Assembly (NCBI GenBank): GCA_049115695.1
Contig: JAGDZR010000012.1
Span: 1 to 64,000, forward strand
Reading direction: 5' to 3'
DNA length: 64,000 bases
From: JAGDZR01 sp049115695
GTDB lineage: Bacteria > Bacteroidota > Bacteroidia > Cytophagales > Cyclobacteriaceae
Under the pieces are notes generated by a model, which was not told the DNA's origin, made no database searches, and saw nothing but the letters and a program-made list of their open reading frames with translations. Positions 36,545 to 46,020 of the stretch are shown here, one piece after another. Position 1 is the first letter of the stretch. Every line of letters starts with the position of its first letter. The position numbers and the translations under genes were made by a program.

Positions 36545-38920
36545 TTAATTCGATGAGTTTGAGTATTCGAAAAGCGTTTGAAAATGAGGGGCTACTGAGA
36601 GCAGTACCGCACTATTTGGTTCGGATGCGGTACGGGCCAGCGCCAGTCCCTTTTCTTTGTCCATTTGTGTAGAGGAGCCACTCAAAACCTTAAGGCCGAT
36701 TATGGATAGGTTTAACAGGTTTTGAGAATGAATTTGAGCCTCTTGTATAGTTAACCTTTTATTAAATGATTCCGCGAGCTGCGTTTGAGTATCAATCCAA
36801 TATTCGAGCTGATCGATCAGTTGGTTTTTGAAATCAGCATTACCAGTAGATTTCCATTTTGAAACCAGCTGTCCAAATTGATAGGCTTTTATACTTTCAG
36901 ATCTTGCCATATCGACTAAGCGGTCAAGTTTAGTAGATCTTGTAATGACATTGTTGGGATAGATCATCATTCTGTTGAACATGCGATCTTCTTGTAATAA
37001 TTCCACAAGGGTCATGAATGGACGTTGCAGGTTGGTCTTGCTTGCTGCCAATTCATTGATCAATTCATAGTGTTGGCTTCCTCTTTGTATCAGATATTTA
37101 TCAAATACGATCAATCTTCTATACATATCCGACTCATCATTCGCGATTTCTTTACTTGACCAAAGTCGTTCGCCTATTACTGCAGCTCTGGGCCAAACTC
37201 GTGAACTTACGGTTATTGAGTCTACCATCTCAGTCCACATACAAGCTTCTCCACCAAGTACTAGCTGTTCCTGATCAACGCTGAGCGGTTCTATTTTCTC
37301 AAAATTGGGCGCATATGTTCCTGGCATGTTATTTCCACCTACTTGATGTCCATCAATGTCCAAACTCACAATGCTCAGAGACGCTTCACCTGTAATATTT
37401 GACTCATTTATTGCTAAACTCCACGAAACTGTTCCAAATTGAGAAGGAATATCAAATTGTAATTGATTTCCAGTTAGCTGGGCAGACTCGAAGCTCGTTT
37501 TGCTTTCCAGCATGTCAATGACACCACGTAAGTTATCGCCTGTACCAAACAGATAAAGAGTCCCATCCATTTCATTCTCGTTGAATGTTATTTTGAGCTC
37601 GTATTGTTTCCAATTGGTCGTGTCGATTTCAACTGTCACACCGCCAGGAATGACAAAGGGCTCAACAGCATAGTGCTCAGCAGAAGACCTTTTATGATCC
37701 AGGTACCATCCAACAGATAGTATGGCCGAATTGCCTTTTTTAGCAGCTGCCCATAACGAATGCTGACTTCTCCATGATTGAACTAATATGCCTTCCTTTG
37801 GGAGTTCGGGATGTATGATTTCGTCCCATCCAGCCATTATTTTACCTTGATCTGTAAGGATTTTTTGAATTCTTCGGTTGAAGTACGCTTGTAATCCATG
37901 GCCATCAAGTAGCTCATTATCTCTTATGAATTGCTGGATATCGGGATTTTCTTCCCAATGTTCCATGTTAGCTTCATCCCCTCCAATATGCATGTATTGA
38001 TCAGGGAACAATTCGGCCATCTCTCCAAAAAAGTTATCCAGGAATTCATAAACCTCTTCGCGTGTTGGATCCATGATAGGTTTAAAGATTCCTATGCTTA
38101 CTGTATCTACCATATAAGGACCGGGAGCAGAGGCTAACTCAGGGTATCCGGCAAACCAACTGGTGGCATGTCCGGGAACGTCAAACTCGGGGACGATTCG
38201 AATTGCCCTATCCGCGGCATATTCAATGATTTCGCTAATGTCCTTTTGAGTATAATAATCTCCCAAAGAACCTAGCTCATGCAGTTTGGGAAAAACCTTC
38301 GATTCTACACGGAAACCTTGATATTCGCTCAAATGCCAGTGTAATACATTCATTTTGGCAGCCGCCATGTTGTCCAATGTTTCAAGGATGACTGATTTGG
38401 GCATCCAGTGACGGCCGGCATCAATGAGTATCCCTCTCCAGGGAAAACGTGGTTGATCTTGAATTGAAACACTGGGTAATTCTTTATTAACGATCAGTTG
38501 ACTAATAGTTTCAAGCGCATGTAACGCGCCCCATTCAGATCTGCTCGTAATTGCAATTGATTTGCCTACTTCAATTTCATAAGACTCGTCGCTTTGGATA
38601 GAGGGATATTGCTCAGTAGCATTCTCATATGATATACTCAGTTTGATGCCTGATGGGTCATTTGATAAGGCGTGCATCTTCATAAGTCTTTTGATGGCCT
38701 TGCTTACACGATCATCCTTCAGAGAGTAGGCAATACCTACTGACAAATCAATAGGTGTGTCATGAATGATCAATTCAGCCGGGAGGGGCATTAGCTTGAT
38801 AAGCGCTCTGTCCTCTTCAGTAATAGGTGGAGGAGGAGGTTTCAGAAAAAGTTGATATCCGGCTATACCGACGATGATCAAGAAGGCGATTGTGAAACTA
38901 GCGTATTTAAGGAATTTCAT
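36545..38920 (-). CDS. GH20 beta-N-acetylhexosaminidase with an internal insert
   Basis: 791 residues. N-terminal membrane anchor or signal (TIAFLIIVGIAGYQLFL), a GH20b-type domain to about 155, then the catalytic barrel (PRFPWRGILIDAGRHWMP; HWHLSEYQGFRVE). The catalytic Asp315-Glu316 pair is in HIGGDEANMEHW, and GGEACMWTEMVD lies near 556. Between GWYLDHK (404-410) and this last motif there are about 145 residues where family members I know have about 30-40; the insert (about 421-540) contains beta-rich sequence (DGTLYLFGTGDNLRGVIDML). The enzyme removes terminal GlcNAc/GalNAc, suggesting chitin or glycoprotein use rather than alginate. Confidence 0.92.
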   Translation of the reverse strand: MKFLKYASFTIAFLIIVGIAGYQLFLKPPPPPITEEDRALIKLMPLPAELIIHDTPIDLSVGIAYSLKDDRVSKAIKRLMKMHALSNDPSGIKLSISYENATEQYPSIQSDESYEIEVGKSIAITSRSEWGALHALETISQLIVNKELPSVSIQDQPRFPWRGILIDAGRHWMPKSVILETLDNMAAAKMNVLHWHLSEYQGFRVESKVFPKLHELGSLGDYYTQKDISEIIEYAADRAIRIVPEFDVPGHATSWFAGYPELASAPGPYMVDTVSIGIFKPIMDPTREEVYEFLDNFFGEMAELFPDQYMHIGGDEANMEHWEENPDIQQFIRDNELLDGHGLQAYFNRRIQKILTDQGKIMAGWDEIIHPELPKEGILVQSWRSQHSLWAAAKKGNSAILSVGWYLDHKRSSAEHYAVEPFVIPGGVTVEIDTTNWKQYELKITFNENEMDGTLYLFGTGDNLRGVIDMLESKTSFESAQLTGNQLQFDIPSQFGTVSWSLAINESNITGEASLSIVSLDIDGHQVGGNNMPGTYAPNFEKIEPLSVDQEQLVLGGEACMWTEMVDSITVSSRVWPRAAVIGERLWSSKEIANDESDMYRRLIVFDKYLIQRGSQHYELINELAASKTNLQRPFMTLVELLQEDRMFNRMMIYPNNVITRSTKLDRLVDMARSESIKAYQFGQLVSKWKSTGNADFKNQLIDQLEYWIDTQTQLAESFNKRLTIQEAQIHSQNLLNLSIIGLKVLSGSSTQMDKEKGLALARTASEPNSAVLLSVAPHFQTLFEYSNSSN

Positions 38921-39109
38921 AAGGATTAATGCTAAATGAATAAATAGTGAGTAGGGAATTGAAGAGCTATTTAAAAAAAGGAATATGGTTGTTATCCCTT
39001 AGGAACCGGCCTGTTTGATAAATATATAATGAAATATCAATTAACTGAGATTTTTGAAATTGCGAATGAAAATCTGCACTATATTTTGTAGTTATTGCAA
39101 AAATCTTTA

Positions 39110-39125
39110 AATTGGTCGACCAGTT
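39110..39125. promoter_or_regulatory. Operator of the FadR-type family, site 4
   Basis: AATTGGTCGACCAGTT, one change from the perfect palindrome, 63 bp before the binding-protein ATG. A second element TGGTGAACTAGA starts exactly 18 bp after the start of the first (39128-39139). The 33-bp composite is matched at 40324-40356 with five differences. Confidence 0.72.
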
Positions 39126-39188
39126 ACTGGTGAACTAGATGCTTACCAAGCAACTTAAGAACAGATTATAACAAAAACCCTATATACT

Positions 39189-40202
39189 ATGAAAGCTATA
39201 GACACTACTTTCAAATACCTTGTGGTTTTTGCGTTACTATTGATAGCTAGCGCATCTACTGCTCAAGACAAATTAAGAGTTGGGATACTCATGGATAACC
39301 TGGCATCTGATCGTTGGAATATTGATGCAAAACTTCTTCAGAACCGGTTCGATGAACTCGGCATTGAGTCTTCAATGAAAGTTGCTAATAGGAGTGCTGA
39401 TACGCAACTGGAGCAAGCAAAAGCATTTGTAGATGCAGGTATGGATATTCTCGTTGTGATACCTGTGGATGGGCGCAAGGCAGTAGATATCGTGACTTTT
39501 GCACACGAAAACAATGTAAAAGTGGTAGCCTATGATCGTCCGATCCTTGATCCTAATCTTGATCTTTATGTAGCCTATGATTCTTATGAGGTAGGTCAAT
39601 TAATGGCCAAAACAGCCCTAATGAACAAACCCAAAGGGAAATACCTGTTGGTTAATGGTCCAGTTGCTGATTTCAACGGCGTACAGGCCAGGAATGGACA
39701 AAAATCAGTTTTAAAGGAATTTGTTGATCGTGGTGATATTGAAATCATGGATGACATTGTATTGGATAGTTGGCGGGAAATGACGGCTTTTTTAGCCATG
39801 CAAAATTTACAATTTGATCTATCAGAACTTGATTGCATCATTGCAGCATCGGATCATTTAGCTGAAGGAGTGATTGATGCCCTTGATGGCTCGGGCATTT
39901 CAGGGAAGGTATTTGTAACCGGGCAGGATGCCACCACCATTGGGATAGAAAATATTAGCAAGGGAGTCCAACACATGACTGTATTGAAGCCATTGCCAGC
40001 ATTAGCTACTAAAGCGGTCTCTTTAATCAGTGTGATGTCCAAGGGTATGGAATTGAATGGTGTGGATCAAAAATCGATTGGTGGATTTGAGTTACCCACT
40101 TATACCATGAAAGCACCACTGGTAATCACAGCAGACAATCACGCAGGCAATGAAGATTTGATTGTGCACCAGAAATTACGTGATGCCGTTCAAGTCAACT
40201 AG
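39189..40202 (+). CDS. Orphan periplasmic sugar-binding protein (XylF/RbsB-like)
   Basis: 337 residues with signal peptide (SASTA-QD) and a type I periplasmic binding fold: RVGILMDNLASDRWNIDAKL, GMDILVVIPVDG, VVAYDRPI, DCIIAASDHLAEGVIDAL, VFVTGQDAT. This matches the xylose-binding branch (peripla_BP_4). ABC permease and ATPase genes that would normally accompany it are absent from the window; Bacteroidota import glycans mainly by SusCD. The FadR-type operator upstream ties it to alginate control. It might present a ligand to a sensor or carry a sugar acid in the periplasm; this is inference. A possible stem (CCTTATCA...TGATAAGG, 40222-40251) follows the stop. Confidence 0.85.
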   Translation: MKAIDTTFKYLVVFALLLIASASTAQDKLRVGILMDNLASDRWNIDAKLLQNRFDELGIESSMKVANRSADTQLEQAKAFVDAGMDILVVIPVDGRKAVDIVTFAHENNVKVVAYDRPILDPNLDLYVAYDSYEVGQLMAKTALMNKPKGKYLLVNGPVADFNGVQARNGQKSVLKEFVDRGDIEIMDDIVLDSWREMTAFLAMQNLQFDLSELDCIIAASDHLAEGVIDALDGSGISGKVFVTGQDATTIGIENISKGVQHMTVLKPLPALATKAVSLISVMSKGMELNGVDQKSIGGFELPTYTMKAPLVITADNHAGNEDLIVHQKLRDAVQVN

Positions 40203-40323
40203 AAACTAGTACAATCCAATTCCTTATCAGGAAAATGATAATTTGATAAGGTAATTATTACCTGTTCACTGAAAAAATGAAAATAGATCGATCAATTTTT
40301 TGCAGAAATAGAATTTCATTATA

Positions 40324-40339
40324 AATTGGTCTACCAGTT
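40324..40339. promoter_or_regulatory. Operator of the FadR-type family, site 5
   Basis: AATTGGTCTACCAGTT with the second element TGGTTAACTAGA at 40342-40353, again 18 bp from start to start. It abuts the ATG of the regulator at 40357, so bound regulator should block its own expression. Confidence 0.75.
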
Positions 40340-40356
40340 GTTGGTTAACTAGAAGC

Positions 40357-41085
40357 ATGGCAAGAGAGCTATTAAGAAACTTTAAGGAGATAGTAATAGA
40401 GAAGCCCGGTGATAAAATCATCGGGCAGATAAAGGAGTTGATTTCTTCTGGACAATTGAGCCCGGGAGATAAGCTACCCTCAGAGAGAATGTTGAGTGAA
40501 CGATTTGGTGTTGGTAGAACTTATGTGCGCGATGCGATTAGAAAGTTAGAGTTCTATGGCATTCTGAAGACACTCCCTCAAAGCGGTACTGTGGTTGCTG
40601 GTTTTGGTATAACAGCATTAGAAGGGTTAATCACTGATGTCCTTGAATTACAAGGAAATGATTTTCATTCACTTGTTGAAACCAGGGTACTGCTGGAGAC
40701 CAATGCGGCTCGCTACGCTGCTGAAAGGCGAACCAATGATGACATCATTTCGATAACGAAAGCTTTGGATGCATATGAATCTGCAGTTGCAGCAGGCAAG
40801 TCTGCAGTGGAGGAGGATTTACTTTTTCATCTCAAGATTGCTGAAGCGGGTAAGAATTCAGTACTGCAGTCCTTAATGATGATCGTTACACCAGATATAC
40901 TGACTTATTTCACTGAGAATAATATATGTGAAGGTGACAGGCCTAAGTCGGCGTTGGTGGAGCATCATACCATCTTGGAGCATATAATAGATAGAAATGT
41001 AGGAGGTGCAGAACAATCAATGAAAGCACACCTGGAAGATATTGCTAACTACTCAAACGTAAACGGAATTGCCAATGACCTATGA
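40357..41085 (+). CDS. FadR-family GntR transcriptional regulator (alginate regulator 3)
   Basis: 242 residues, winged helix (GDKLPSERMLSERFGVGRTYVRDAIRKLEFYGILKT) plus FCD domain; the most divergent of the three paralogues (THLRDALKK is replaced by TYVRDAIRK in the recognition helix region, TALEGLITDVLELQGNDFHSLVETR in the FCD). The operator directly upstream suggests autoregulation. It precedes the second susC/susD unit, from which it is separated by a hairpin at 41106-41130. Three paralogues in one locus could sense different intermediates or form mixed dimers. Confidence 0.92.
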   Translation: MARELLRNFKEIVIEKPGDKIIGQIKELISSGQLSPGDKLPSERMLSERFGVGRTYVRDAIRKLEFYGILKTLPQSGTVVAGFGITALEGLITDVLELQGNDFHSLVETRVLLETNAARYAAERRTNDDIISITKALDAYESAVAAGKSAVEEDLLFHLKIAEAGKNSVLQSLMMIVTPDILTYFTENNICEGDRPKSALVEHHTILEHIIDRNVGGAEQSMKAHLEDIANYSNVNGIANDL

Positions 41086-41105
41086 CCATTTGAACTAAAC
41101 AAAAA

Positions 41106-41133
41106 ATGGACTAGCTCAGAGCTAATCCATTTG
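41106..41133 (+). terminator. Hairpin between regulator 3 and susC 2
   Basis: ATGGACTAGCTC-A-GAGCTAATCCAT is a 25-bp near-perfect inverted repeat with one mismatch pair, preceded by six A and followed by only TTT. It may be a terminator (weak T-tract) or a regulatory hairpin in the susC leader. Confidence 0.55.
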
Positions 41134-41293
41134 GCAGGAATGTAAAATACGGTCGATAGTCGCAAAACATGCCGTATCTACATTTTAGTCTTGCTGTCTA
41201 CAAAGATAGCGGCTATTCAAGCTAAAATCAAAAGTGATCAAAGTGCCCTGCCCACGCAATTAACGATCGCTTAAATCAATTAAAATTTGAAGA

Positions 41294-44200
41294 ATGAAGA
41301 ATCTTTTTAATGTGAAATTATTCGGAAGGAAGCTTGGGCGCTTATCATTATTATTACTGACGCTCATGTCCTTCAGTGCGATACACGCCCAGCAGGTTGC
41401 TGGAAAGGTTGTATCTGAAGATAATGAGGGGTTGCCAGGTGTAACTGTGCTTATAAAAGGTACAAGCAATGGTACAATCACGGATATTGAGGGAAACTAT
41501 CAGATTGAAGCTTCAGCATCTGATGTATTGGTATTTTCCTTTGTTGGATTTACCTCCCAGGAAGAAACTGTCAATAACAGATCAACAATCGATGTGGTCA
41601 TGGCTGTTGATTTTGCAGAACTTGACGAAGTGGTAGTGGTAGGTTATGGTACTCGAAAGAAGTCTCATAACACAGGTGCGATTGCACAGGTAGGTGGTAA
41701 AGATATTGCGTCCATCCAGTCAAACAGAGTTGATGATGCTTTGGCTGGAAAGATGCCAGGAGTTTTGATCCAAAATCAGGATGGAGCACCTGGTGCTGAT
41801 CCTAAGATCCAGATTAGAGCGGCCTCATCGATCTCTGGAGATTCCAATCCTTTGATCGTCGTTGATGGTTATCCTATTTCGGGAAGTTTAGCTACTGTCA
41901 ATCCTAATGATATCGAAAGCCTGGAGGTACTAAAGGATGCTGCGTCAGCGGCTATTTATGGTTCTCGAGGAGCTAATGGCGTGATTTTGGTTACTACTAA
42001 AAAAGGGGAAGGCAGAACATCTCTTAGCTACAATGCTTATACAAGTATCTCAAGTAAGTATAGGGACAATATCTTAATGTCAGGACCAGAATGGGCTGAG
42101 TTCGCAGAAGATGAGATTGCTGCGGGTAATTGGGATTTGTCTCAGGTTGATTCAGATTTTGTCACCTTCAGACTCAATGCTTACAAAAACTCTCCTGGAG
42201 CGATAAGCCCGGAAGACTGGTTGTTTCAAAACGGATCTAGTAACAGTCACAATTTGAATTTGAGTGGTGGAACTGACAATGTGAATTACTTCGCCTCTGT
42301 CGGCTATCAGAACACTGAGGGTATTGTGAAAACACAAGGTTTTGAAAGGTTCAATGCCAGATTAAACCTCGATGCTAAGTTGAGTGACAAGCTCAAGACT
42401 GGATTGAACATCAACGGATTTAAGAGTGATAGAGATATCGTGGGGCATGATATGAGAGATTTGTTGAGAGCATACGGTGTGCACCCTGTTTATCATACTG
42501 AAGCTTCGATTGCTTTTGTTCAGCAATTGGATGCGCAGGCACAAGCGCTTGGTTTAGCTCCTTTTGACAATGGGTACAGAGGAGGTGGTGCACCTTTTAA
42601 TAATAGCATTTATACGCTTGAGCCCGGCATGACTGCACAAGATTGGCACTACGGCAGGTCAAACAATGGTATTGGTGGTTCAGGAGATGCAGGTCCAGCT
42701 ACGAAGCTTGACAATACTGATGCATGGCAAAAAACGTATTTCGCTAATGTTAGTTCATACCTACAGTTTGAAATTATTGACGGCTTAAATATCAAAACGG
42801 TATTGGGTGCTGATATGAGAGATGTTCAAGATTATTCTCACAGATTACTGGAATTCGATTCCAGAGCACGTGCTAGTCAAACATTCTTTGACCAGCAAGA
42901 TACCAAGAGAGCCTCTGTGCTGAGCGAGAGTACATTAAATTATGCAAAGACCTTTGGGGATCATGACATTTCTGCAGTAGCAGGGGTAGAATTCCAGAAT
43001 TTTTACATCAGAGCTACGCGATTGGATGGCACCAATATGCCATACGGACAGCCACTCAATTTTGGTTTGTTGGATCCTGCGGACATTCAGGTGTCTGAAA
43101 GAGATGAAACTGTGTCAAGAAGAAGTGTTTTTGGTCGAGTGAATTATGCTTATGATGATCGCTATTTGGCATCAGTTTCTGTAAGAAGAGATGGTGATTC
43201 TCGTTTTGGAGCAAACAATAGATTTGAAACCTTCCCAGCTGTGTCGCTTGGATGGAATGTGCATAATGAATCATTCTTTAACCTTGATTTCTTGAGCAAT
43301 CTTAAGTTGAGGTTTAGTACAGGGTCATTGGGAACGACTTCATTCTTAGGTTCTTACAGCTCATTGAGCCTATTGAATCCACAAGCTTCGATGTTAGGGA
43401 CTGCATTCTTGATTCCATCTGACATTGCTAATCCTGATTTGACGTGGCAAACAAATACGGAGACCAACTACGGTATCAACATCGGTTTCCTTGGCAATCG
43501 GGTGACCTTAGGGATGGATTATTACACTTCGGATATTGAAGACATTCTGATCAATCAGAGCGTTTCAGAAGTGCTTGGTACTACTTCGATTGTGCTTAAC
43601 TCAGGTGATGTAAGAAGTTCAGGGATGGAATTTGAGTTGGGTGTAGTGGCAGTTGAAAAGAATGACCTGACCTGGGACATTGGTGCTAACCTGTCAACAG
43701 TTAATACTGAAATTACAGATTTAGGTGGCTTGGATGAGTTGCCACAATCGATATATGGTCAGAGCGGCCGAGGACCAGTGTTTAGAAACTATGTAGGAGG
43801 TGAAATTGGAGAGATGTGGGGATTAGAAACCACCGGTGCAGTTGAAATGCAGTACTTGGAAGACGGTACCAGACATCCAAATAATACAACAGGAGAATCT
43901 TACGTGGTTGATCAAAATGGTGATGGTGTTATTGACAATACCAGAACAGTAGAAGAAGGTGGAGACCTGGTAAAGATTGGCCAAAATACGCCAGACTTCT
44001 ATTGGGGAATGACACACTCTCTTAGGTACAAGGATTTTGATATGTCACTCTCTTTTCAGGGAGCACAAGGTGGAGATGTCTATAACATAGATCCGCTTTA
44101 TTATGAATCACAGTGGAGTGGAAGACTAGTCGATAGTTTTGATGAAGATGGAGATGGTCTCGCTGATCACAACGGAGAACATTACATTGGCAATAGAAGG

Positions 44201-44488
44201 CAGACTGACGCGATGATTCAGAGTGCTTCTTACCTGGCATTGAGAAACCTAACCATCGGTTATTCAATCAAGCCAGAATGGATTAGCAAGGCTGGTATTA
44301 GCTCTGCAAGAGCGTATGTGGCAGCTTCAAACTTGCTCTATTTAATGGCTGATAACTATACTTCTTATAACCCAGAGGGTGTTGAGATTACAAACGGCGG
44401 CTACCTGGGACCAACCACTTATGGTGTCCAAGTAGGAGCAAGCCCTGTTGTAAGGAGTTTCACGCTAGGTATAAATGTTAACTTCTAA
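41294..44488 (+). CDS. SusC-type TonB-dependent transporter 2
   Basis: 1064-residue outer-membrane importer. Signal peptide (SAIHA-QQ), regulatory beta domain (GLPGVTVLIKGTSNGTITDIEG), SusC signature VVVVGYGTRKKSHNTGAI, plug with NPLIVVDGYPISG and DAASAAIYGSRGANGVILVTTKKG, and a barrel ending GINVNF. It forms a unit with the SusD gene just after its stop. Sequence differs clearly from the SusC at 19158, so the locus has two distinct import channels, perhaps for different alginate sizes or M/G compositions (inference). Confidence 0.95.
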   Translation: MKNLFNVKLFGRKLGRLSLLLLTLMSFSAIHAQQVAGKVVSEDNEGLPGVTVLIKGTSNGTITDIEGNYQIEASASDVLVFSFVGFTSQEETVNNRSTIDVVMAVDFAELDEVVVVGYGTRKKSHNTGAIAQVGGKDIASIQSNRVDDALAGKMPGVLIQNQDGAPGADPKIQIRAASSISGDSNPLIVVDGYPISGSLATVNPNDIESLEVLKDAASAAIYGSRGANGVILVTTKKGEGRTSLSYNAYTSISSKYRDNILMSGPEWAEFAEDEIAAGNWDLSQVDSDFVTFRLNAYKNSPGAISPEDWLFQNGSSNSHNLNLSGGTDNVNYFASVGYQNTEGIVKTQGFERFNARLNLDAKLSDKLKTGLNINGFKSDRDIVGHDMRDLLRAYGVHPVYHTEASIAFVQQLDAQAQALGLAPFDNGYRGGGAPFNNSIYTLEPGMTAQDWHYGRSNNGIGGSGDAGPATKLDNTDAWQKTYFANVSSYLQFEIIDGLNIKTVLGADMRDVQDYSHRLLEFDSRARASQTFFDQQDTKRASVLSESTLNYAKTFGDHDISAVAGVEFQNFYIRATRLDGTNMPYGQPLNFGLLDPADIQVSERDETVSRRSVFGRVNYAYDDRYLASVSVRRDGDSRFGANNRFETFPAVSLGWNVHNESFFNLDFLSNLKLRFSTGSLGTTSFLGSYSSLSLLNPQASMLGTAFLIPSDIANPDLTWQTNTETNYGINIGFLGNRVTLGMDYYTSDIEDILINQSVSEVLGTTSIVLNSGDVRSSGMEFELGVVAVEKNDLTWDIGANLSTVNTEITDLGGLDELPQSIYGQSGRGPVFRNYVGGEIGEMWGLETTGAVEMQYLEDGTRHPNNTTGESYVVDQNGDGVIDNTRTVEEGGDLVKIGQNTPDFYWGMTHSLRYKDFDMSLSFQGAQGGDVYNIDPLYYESQWSGRLVDSFDEDGDGLADHNGEHYIGNRRQTDAMIQSASYLALRNLTIGYSIKPEWISKAGISSARAYVAASNLLYLMADNYTSYNPEGVEITNGGYLGPTTYGVQVGASPVVRSFTLGINVNF

Positions 44489-44498
44489 TCGAAAAACA

Positions 44499-45827
44499 AT
44501 GAGATCTATATACATATTAATGGGCGCATTGTTGTTGGTAACAGCATGCGATAATGATTTGGATCAATTCCCGTCGAATATTGCTAGCGCAAATTCATTG
44601 ACAGATTTTGAGGGAGTTTTGAATGCTGCTTATTTCTATCAGCATGGATCAGTAACACCCATGGCAGTGATGGGTGATTTTAGAGCCGACAATGGCGTTA
44701 TGTTCGAAGAGCCATATCCAGCCTTTGATAGATTTGATGGCGATTTGGTGGACATGGAAGATCAGTTTTTTGGTCCGTTTTACACCGCTTTGTATAAGTC
44801 TATCTTAAGTGCAAATCGCGTAATTGAGAATTCTACTGATGCAACTGAAGTAGGTGAGGCTAAGTTTTTAAGAGCGCTATCTTACTTTAAGCTTGTGAGG
44901 GTTTTTGGTGATGTGACGGTTAATTTATCGGCATCACCAAGTGCATCGGATGAGTCTATCCTCGTAAGACAACCTGCTGCTGATGTTTATAACAATGTAA
45001 TCATACCTGATTTGGTTGATGCTGTAGCAGCTTTGGATGTTGAAATAGTGAATGGCAGAGCCTCTAAGTATGCTGCTCAAGGCTTACTAGGTAAAGTTTA
45101 TGTTCAGATAGGTGATTTTAGCAGTGCGGAAACTGAGTTGGCGGCCGTTATAAATGGGGCAGATGCTGCAGGGATTGCATTACAAGCCAATTTTGCGGAT
45201 GTTTTTGGTGAAGCAAATGACTTAAATTCTGAGGTCATATTTGCTACACAGATTTCAAGCTCAATAACCGATGAGTATGGCTTTTCGGAATTTTGGTCTT
45301 GGTCTGGAGGTTTGGATACTAAGTCTCTTGAGCCTCTTGATATGGATCTGGTTGCAGCTTTCGATGCGATAGAAGCAGCTGATGGAAACGCAGATTTAAG
45401 AAGAGCAGTAACTGTCGATACAGCTATACTTGCCTCTCCAAAGTTTCCTCAGACGAATGGTGACGATCATGATTGGATAGAATTGAGATTAGCTGATGTT
45501 ATGCTATTACTCGCTGAAGCGATGAACGAAAATGGTTCTTCAGCTGAGGATGTACTTGACGTTTTGGATCCTATCAGAAGCAGAGCGGGATTGAATCCAT
45601 TGGATCACACTGTGTTGAATACGCAAGCAATGATTCGTCAGGCAATTCAGGACGAAAGAAGAGTGGAGTTGGCGTTTGAAGGACAAAGATGGTTTGACTT
45701 AGTAAGAACTGGTACTGTTGATGCTGAAATGGGAGAGACTGTTAATAGTAATTATCATGTATTCCCAATTCCAGTGTCCGAGGTATTGGCAACTAATGGA
45801 GTAATAACACAAAATACAGGTTATTAG
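44499..45827 (+). CDS. SusD-type glycan-binding lipoprotein 2
   Basis: 442 residues from the ATG at 44499 (MRSIYILMGALLLVTAC, lipobox VTAC); an in-frame ATG at 44475 lies inside susC and would give an odd N-terminus, so I reject it. RagB/SusD features: AKFLRALSYFKLVRVFGDV and ERRVELAFEGQRWFDLVRTG near the C-terminus. It is shorter than the first SusD (515 residues). It starts 10 bp after the susC stop and is followed by a hairpin terminator. Partner of the SusC at 41294. Confidence 0.94.
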   Translation: MRSIYILMGALLLVTACDNDLDQFPSNIASANSLTDFEGVLNAAYFYQHGSVTPMAVMGDFRADNGVMFEEPYPAFDRFDGDLVDMEDQFFGPFYTALYKSILSANRVIENSTDATEVGEAKFLRALSYFKLVRVFGDVTVNLSASPSASDESILVRQPAADVYNNVIIPDLVDAVAALDVEIVNGRASKYAAQGLLGKVYVQIGDFSSAETELAAVINGADAAGIALQANFADVFGEANDLNSEVIFATQISSSITDEYGFSEFWSWSGGLDTKSLEPLDMDLVAAFDAIEAADGNADLRRAVTVDTAILASPKFPQTNGDDHDWIELRLADVMLLLAEAMNENGSSAEDVLDVLDPIRSRAGLNPLDHTVLNTQAMIRQAIQDERRVELAFEGQRWFDLVRTGTVDAEMGETVNSNYHVFPIPVSEVLATNGVITQNTGY

Positions 45828-45841
45828 AACAAATGCATAGT

Positions 45842-45875
45842 AAAGGGGCAGTTGAAAATTGCTGTCCCTTTTAAT
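45842..45875 (+). terminator. Terminator after susD 2
   Basis: AAAGGGGCAG / CTGTCCCTTT with a loop of about 10 bases and a following TTTTAAT, 15 bp after the stop. Confidence 0.75.
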
Positions 45876-46020
45876 CTGCTTACCTCTTTGGGTAAATAGA
45901 TTTGATTTAAGAATATAAAAATGACTAAGATGGAAAGTGATCTAACATTAGTTTGCCTATATCAAAGTACAAGAAATTGAAAGCAATTTTCTTCATACAA
46001 ATAGTTCATATTTTCTGGTT

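Noticed and set aside
41260..41274. TTAACGATCGCTTAA before susC 2 as a possible operator
   Set aside because: An imperfect AT-rich palindrome with no second copy near other alginate genes; not enough to call.
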